Source of the DNA: CAKRJP01 sp963597615
GTDB lineage: Bacteria > Bacillota > Clostridia > Lachnospirales > Lachnospiraceae
Reading direction: 5' to 3'
NCBI GenBank assembly: GCA_963597615.1
Contig: CAVBQS010000053.1
Span: forward strand, 1-64,000
DNA length: 64,000 bases
Made by a program: the position numbers and the translations under genes. Below, piece after piece: positions 63,437 to 64,000 of this stretch; the stretch's first letter is position 1, and each line of letters opens with the position of its first letter. The notes under the pieces were generated by a model, which was given only the letters and a program-made list of their open reading frames with translations, was not told where the DNA came from and made no database searches.

Positions 63437-64000
63437 ATGAGTTTTGCCCATTTACATGTCCATACAGAGTACAGTCTTCTGGATGGTTCTAACAAAATCA
63501 AAGAATGTATATCTAGAGTGAAGGAACTGGGTATGAACAGCGTGGCTATTACAGATCACGGAGTCATGTTTGGGGTTATTGATTTCTACCGGTCTGCCAA
63601 GGCTGCGGGAATCAAACCTATTATTGGCTGCGAGGTCTATGTGGCACCGGGGTCTAGATTTGACAAAGAAGCTGTGGGAAGTGGGGATGACAGATACTAT
63701 CATCTGGTACTTTTGGCGGAGAATGATCTGGGATACCACAATCTTATGAAGATTGTCTCCAGAGGATTTACAGAAGGCTACTACTATAAGCCCAGGGTAG
63801 ACTACCAAGTCCTAGAAGAGTTTCACGAGGGGATTATTGCCCTTAGTGCCTGCCTAGCGGGGGAAGTCCAAAAGTACATTTTAAGGGGCATGTATGAGGA
63901 TGGAAAGAAGGCAGCTAAACGTTACCTGGAAATTTTCGGAGAGGGTAACTTCTTTTTAGAGCTTCAAGATCATGGTATGCCGGAACAGAAGATGGTCAAT
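63437..64000 (+). CDS. dnaE: DNA polymerase III alpha subunit (partial, runs off the window)
   Basis: 188 codons, open to the window end, so no stop is seen. The N-terminus MSFAHLHVHTEYSLLDG begins the PHP domain, with SVAITDHGVMFG and IIGCEVYV, the standard DnaE start. Ribosome site AAAGGAG. The PHP motifs (H-x-H, ITDHG) are intact here. It is the main replicative polymerase; in Firmicutes this DnaE works alongside PolC. Confidence 0.92.
   Translation, partial: MSFAHLHVHTEYSLLDGSNKIKECISRVKELGMNSVAITDHGVMFGVIDFYRSAKAAGIKPIIGCEVYVAPGSRFDKEAVGSGDDRYYHLVLLAENDLGYHNLMKIVSRGFTEGYYYKPRVDYQVLEEFHEGIIALSACLAGEVQKYILRGMYEDGKKAAKRYLEIFGEGNFFLELQDHGMPEQKMVN

Noticed and set aside
63452..63808. 118-residue open frame opposite dnaE
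   Set aside because: Antisense to the well-supported DnaE N-terminus.

Overview
The window reads as chromosomal DNA of an AT-rich anaerobic Firmicute, most likely a gut or rumen Lachnospiraceae (inference). The reasons are AAGGAGG-type ribosome sites, UgpB/MalE-like lipoproteins with serine-rich linkers, HPr-like proteins that lack the catalytic histidine, secreted ChW-repeat proteins, and a very high density of plant-glycan and sugar-uptake genes. No tRNA, rRNA, CRISPR array or intact transposon was seen.

Layout. 0-4.6 kb: a membrane glycosylation cluster (two polyprenyl-phosphate-type glycosyltransferases around a YfhO-family protein). 4.7-5.2 kb: two gene remnants facing away from each other, as a deletion scar would leave. 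5.3-10.4 kb: a MalY/PatB aminotransferase, a HTH/HipA-like kinase pair, a MntA/HepT-type (MNT-HEPN) pair, and a secreted ChW-repeat transglutaminase-like protein whose signal peptide is put out of frame by a six-G run. 10.5-18 kb: AraC regulator, sugar ABC transporter without its own ATPase, and GH2 beta-galactosidase. 18.1-21.2 kb: small membrane protein, a CdaR/PucR-type regulator, and a divergent HPr-like protein plus MsmX-type ATPase that probably powers the orphan permeases. 21.3-27 kb: flavin oxidoreductase behind a consensus promoter overlapped by a perfect long palindrome, a GNAT-like protein, a flippase and a fructokinase-like kinase. 27.3-33.3 kb: a glycoside-use operon (GH43, GPH symporter, AraC, GH3).

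33.3-49 kb: a pentose system. A LacI repressor is divergent from xylulokinase, a DUF4867-like protein and a FucI/AraA-like isomerase. A sensing operon follows (anchored sugar-binding protein, LytS-type kinase, YesN-type regulator, XylF-like anchored binding protein), then a ChvE/XylF-MmsA-MmsB transporter and a convergent aldose epimerase. It resembles the XylFII-LytS-YesN xylose-sensing system of clostridia, but with two anchored binding proteins.

49.1-58.2 kb, minus strand: housekeeping and envelope genes (LtaS-like enzyme, murF, ddl, pncB, plsC, malQ). 58.3-64 kb, plus strand: ispE, a GntR regulator, an acyl-ACP thioesterase, CvfB-like S1 protein, a small HPr-like protein, a second ChW-repeat protein (paralogue of the frameshifted one), and the start of dnaE, cut by the window end. 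Where a start differs from the longest open frame, it was moved to the codon with the best ribosome site.
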